6,880 nt of DNA. Origin: Endomicrobium sp. (GTDB taxonomy: Bacteria > Elusimicrobiota > Endomicrobiia > Endomicrobiales > Endomicrobiaceae). The position numbers were made by a program, and so were the translations under genes. Shown piece by piece: positions 4,346 to 6,880 of this stretch (positions within the stretch are counted from its first letter, which is position 1; every line of letters begins with the position of its first letter). The stretch is from contig JAISRM010000111.1 of the NCBI GenBank assembly GCA_031273645.1, forward strand, positions 1 through 6,880, read 5' to 3'. A model generated the notes under the pieces. It saw nothing but the letters and a program-made list of their open reading frames with translations. It was not told the origin of the DNA and did not search any database.

Positions 4346-6577
4346 ATGAAAGAAAAATATCTGATAAGCGGAATGTCGTGCGCGGTTTGCGCCGGACACG
4401 TTGAAAAATCCGTTAGAAATTTAAAACCCGTGAAAGCCGTTTCGGTTAATCTTGTCAAAAACGAGATGAACGTCGAATACGACGGATCGCAAATTGCTTC
4501 CTGCGATATAATCAAAGCCGTTGAAAACGCCGGTTACGGCGCGGCTGTGTCCGGCGGCGGCGCGTCTGAGCAATATGTGGATGAGGCGATGAAAAAACGG
4601 CTGATATTATCCGTTATCTTTTTAATTCCTCTTCTTTACGTTTCTATGGGGCATATGGCCGGGCTTCCTCTTCCTCATTTTTTGCGCGGAATAAATAACT
4701 CTTTGTTTTTTGCGGGCCTTCAGCTGTTTTTTGCTCTTTGCATTTCTTTTGTAAACAGAAATTATTTTCATAAAGGTTTTAAATCTTTATTGAAAGGTTT
4801 TCCTACAATGGACACGCTTATAGCCATAGGGGCGTCGGCTTCTTTAATTTACGGAATATACGCTATTATACACATATGGCATTGTTTGCTTATAGGAGAT
4901 CTCGAGCTTGTAAACGCATTTCAAACGGATTTATATTTTGAATCCGCCGGCACTATTCTTACTTTTATAACCGCCGGCAAATATTTGGAGAGCCGTTCTA
5001 AAAGAAAAACAAACGATGCGGTTTTAAAACTTATGGAACTTGCTCCAAAAACGGCGTTCGTTGAAATAGACGGCGTCGAGCAGAAAAGAGATTTAAAAGA
5101 CGTGAAAGAAGGAGACATTATTATAGTTAAAGCCGGAAGTTTTGTTCCCGCAGACGGCATTATAACAGAAGGGGCGGCTTCGATAGACGAGTCTGCTATG
5201 ACCGGAGAAAGCATTGCGCGCGATAAATCTTTAAACGACGCAGTGTCGGCGGGAACTTTGAGCAGAGACGGATATTTTAAAATGAAAGCTTTAAAAGTCG
5301 GAGACGATACTCTTCTTGCAAAAATCATACAGCTTGCGCAGGAAGCCGGCAGCGGAAAAACCGGAATGTCAAGACTTGCAGATAAGGTAAGCGCGTTTTT
5401 TGTGCCGGTAATTATTACTGTTTCGGCAATTACTGCAATATTGTGGCTTATAAGCGGGGCGTCGGCGGAATTTGCGTTGTCATGCGCGATATCCGTTTTA
5501 GTGATAAGCTGTCCGTGCGCTTTGGGGCTTGCCACTCCGATCGCAATTATGGCTGCGGCCGGCAAAGCGGCAGAAAACCAGATATTGTTTAAAAATTCGC
5601 AAGTCTTAGAAACTCTTAATAAAGCGACCGTTCTTATTCTTGACAAAACCGGAACTCTTACCCAGTCAAAGCCGTCGGTTACGGCCTTATATCCTTGTAA
5701 ACCTGCAACTCAAGAGGAATTACTTTTAACGGCGGCTTCTTCAGAAAGTTTTTCTTCGCATCCTTTAGCCGAGGCGATCATGAGAAAAGCGCGGCAAATG
5801 AATATAAATTTAAAAAAAGCGTCCGATTTTAAGATCCTCAACGGCGGCATAAGCGCTATTGTTGACGGAAAAACGGTTTTGGCGGGAAATAAAAAATTTA
5901 TTGAGTCGCGCGCAATTGAAATAAACTTGCCGGCTGATTTTGCAAAACAATCTTTTGAAGACGGCGATATTGCCGTTTATTTTGCGCTTGACGGAACTTT
6001 TTTAGGAATTATTTTTATAGCCGATATTATAAAGGAAAGCGGAGTTGCGGCTGTTAAGAAAATGCAAGATTACGGTCTTAAAACGGTTTTGCTTACAGGA
6101 GATAATTCCGCTACGGCCAAATCCATAGCCGCAAAAGCCGGCATTGAAACAGTTATATCGCAGGTTTTGCCCGATGAAAAAGAAAAAATTGTGGCTGATT
6201 TTCAAAGTAAAGGGGAAAAAGTGATAATGGCCGGAGACGGCATTAACGATGCGCCTGCTCTTATCAGAGCAGACGTAGGTATTGCGCTGGGAGCCGGAAC
6301 CGATATTGCCATGGAAAGCGCCGATATCGTGCTTGCTAAGAACGATTTAAACGATATAGCGACGGCTTACAAACTTTCTAAAGCGACTATAAAAAATATC
6401 AAACAGAATTTGTTCTGGGCGTTTTTTTATAATATAATCGGAATTCCTCTTGCCGCAGGCGTTCTTTATCCGTTTTTTGCAATTAAACTCAATCCCATGT
6501 TTGCGGCTGCGGCGATGAGCCTTTCGTCTCTTTTTGTGGTGACTAATTCTCTAAGGCTCAGATTTTTTAAAGGATAA
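4346..6577 (+). CDS. copA: Copper-exporting P1B-type ATPase CopA
   Basis: A 743-residue inner-membrane pump that exports Cu+ from the cytoplasm at the cost of ATP. Domains in order: one HMA metal-binding domain (3-68, MSCAVC with C12 and C15); four membrane helices at about 84-101, 118-137, 154-179 and 197-212; an actuator domain with TGES (286-289); helices at about 348-370 and 376-398, the latter with the CPC site (389-391); the phosphorylation and nucleotide domain with DKTGT (D433), SSHPL (H472), TGD (584-586) and GDGINDAP (630-637); and two final helices. YN (695-696) and MSLSS (724-728) are the TM7 and TM8 signatures of Cu+-specific P1B-1 pumps. Length is normal for a single-HMA CopA. 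The first glycine of the N-domain GxG motif is Asn (N499). The ATG at 4346 is chosen because the in-frame TTG at 4310 is the -35 box. copZ follows after 59 bp. Confidence 0.96.
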   Translation: MKEKYLISGMSCAVCAGHVEKSVRNLKPVKAVSVNLVKNEMNVEYDGSQIASCDIIKAVENAGYGAAVSGGGASEQYVDEAMKKRLILSVIFLIPLLYVSMGHMAGLPLPHFLRGINNSLFFAGLQLFFALCISFVNRNYFHKGFKSLLKGFPTMDTLIAIGASASLIYGIYAIIHIWHCLLIGDLELVNAFQTDLYFESAGTILTFITAGKYLESRSKRKTNDAVLKLMELAPKTAFVEIDGVEQKRDLKDVKEGDIIIVKAGSFVPADGIITEGAASIDESAMTGESIARDKSLNDAVSAGTLSRDGYFKMKALKVGDDTLLAKIIQLAQEAGSGKTGMSRLADKVSAFFVPVIITVSAITAILWLISGASAEFALSCAISVLVISCPCALGLATPIAIMAAAGKAAENQILFKNSQVLETLNKATVLILDKTGTLTQSKPSVTALYPCKPATQEELLLTAASSESFSSHPLAEAIMRKARQMNINLKKASDFKILNGGISAIVDGKTVLAGNKKFIESRAIEINLPADFAKQSFEDGDIAVYFALDGTFLGIIFIADIIKESGVAAVKKMQDYGLKTVLLTGDNSATAKSIAAKAGIETVISQVLPDEKEKIVADFQSKGEKVIMAGDGINDAPALIRADVGIALGAGTDIAMESADIVLAKNDLNDIATAYKLSKATIKNIKQNLFWAFFYNIIGIPLAAGVLYPFFAIKLNPMFAAAAMSLSSLFVVTNSLRLRFFKG

Positions 6578-6636
6578 AATCAAATTTCATCTGACGTTAT
6601 TTTCCGTATTGCAGTTTTAAAAACGCGGGGGGCTGA

Positions 6637-6852
6637 TTGAATAAAAAAATTATTGCCGTTTCAGGAATGTCTTGCTCTCATTGCAAAGCAAGGGTTGAAC
6701 GCGCGTTAAATTTGCTGCAGGGAGTTTCGGCGACCGTAAATTTAGAGTCTAATTGCGCTGAAGTTGTTCTTTCAAAAGAGATAAGCGACGAGACGCTTAA
6801 AAAAGCCGTTGAGGCCGCAGGATATGCCGTAGGAACAATAACCGATTTATAA
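6637..6852 (+). CDS. copZ: HMA-domain copper chaperone CopZ
   Basis: A 71-residue single-domain HMA protein (ferredoxin-like beta-alpha-beta-beta-alpha-beta fold) with the Cu+ site GMSCSHC (C13 and C16) in the first loop. Size and the ending AGYAVGTI are typical of CopZ/Atx1-type cytoplasmic chaperones that deliver Cu+ to CopA or to a copper-sensing repressor. It starts with TTG at 6637, preceded by GGGGGG (6627-6632) four bases upstream; the next in-frame ATG (6667) would remove the first beta strand, so TTG is preferred. It is on the same strand as copA with no visible terminator between, so it is probably co-transcribed under the copA promoter. Specificity for copper is inferred from context; the fold and cysteine motif alone would also allow a mercury-type HMA protein. 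Confidence 0.9.
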   Translation: MNKKIIAVSGMSCSHCKARVERALNLLQGVSATVNLESNCAEVVLSKEISDETLKKAVEAAGYAVGTITDL

Positions 6853-6865
6853 TTATCATTAAAAA

Positions 6866-6880
6866 GAGGGAGGGCTAATG
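6866..6880 (+). promoter_or_regulatory. Ribosome binding site and start codon of a next gene (cut off)
   Basis: GAGGGAGGG (6866-6874), the strongest Shine-Dalgarno-like run in the window, is followed by ATG as the last three bases (6878-6880). It lies 25 bp past the copZ stop and suggests a third gene of the copper operon whose coding sequence lies outside the window. Its product cannot be told from this sequence. Confidence 0.55.

Noticed and set aside
4921..5646. 241-codon - strand frame opposite copA
   Set aside because: Antisense shadow of an unmistakable ATPase; no recognisable domain.

Overview
The window comes from a bacterial chromosome of fairly low GC. All convincing genes are on the + strand. 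An outer-membrane-bearing bacterium is suggested by the gene pair at 1740-4222, which I recognise as the uncharacterised families TIGR03546 and TIGR03545; the latter is known from outer-membrane bacteria. The A/T-rich, lysine-rich coding style and this gene content would fit something like Elusimicrobiota/Endomicrobia. That placement is a guess from memory, not something the sequence proves.

Layout. Positions 1-843 hold no credible gene. They are a dense mosaic of palindromic intergenic repeats built around the 20-bp dyad ATTCCC-N8-GGGAAT, the same architecture as the neisserial dRS3 repeat. There are two GC-stem copies in one orientation, two AT-stem copies in the other, and three full plus one truncated expanded-loop copies, joined by a shared A/T-rich linker and small GAA- or TNN-loop hairpins. 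Positions 844-988 are a plain intergenic leader with one 12-bp palindrome and a weak promoter candidate. Next come a HAD phosphatase of the phosphoglycolate-phosphatase type (989-1630), a small multi-pass membrane protein (1740-2240) and a 634-residue membrane-anchored AsmA-like/coiled-coil protein (2318-4222). These could be one transcript, and the last two are a known conserved pair of unknown function.

The right third is a copper-efflux unit: a P1B-1 Cu+ ATPase (copA, 4346-6577) followed by a 71-residue HMA copper chaperone (copZ, 6637-6852). A strong ribosome binding site and an ATG at the very end of the window probably begin a further gene. CopZ would bind Cu+ in the cytoplasm and pass it to CopA, which pumps it out across the inner membrane.

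The best regulatory signal is directly upstream of copA. A perfect consensus sigma-70 promoter (TTGACA, 17 bp, TATAAT) has an ACCCC-TGC-GGGGT dyad inside its spacer, resembling CsoR-type copper-sensor operators. Its predicted transcription start falls on or next to the copA ATG, so the mRNA should be leaderless or nearly so. This also shows that the longer reading frame from the TTG at 4310 is wrong, because that TTG is the -35 box. I see no clearly new defence or mobile system. The most interesting items are the copA control region, the nested repeat array and the uncharacterised membrane pair.
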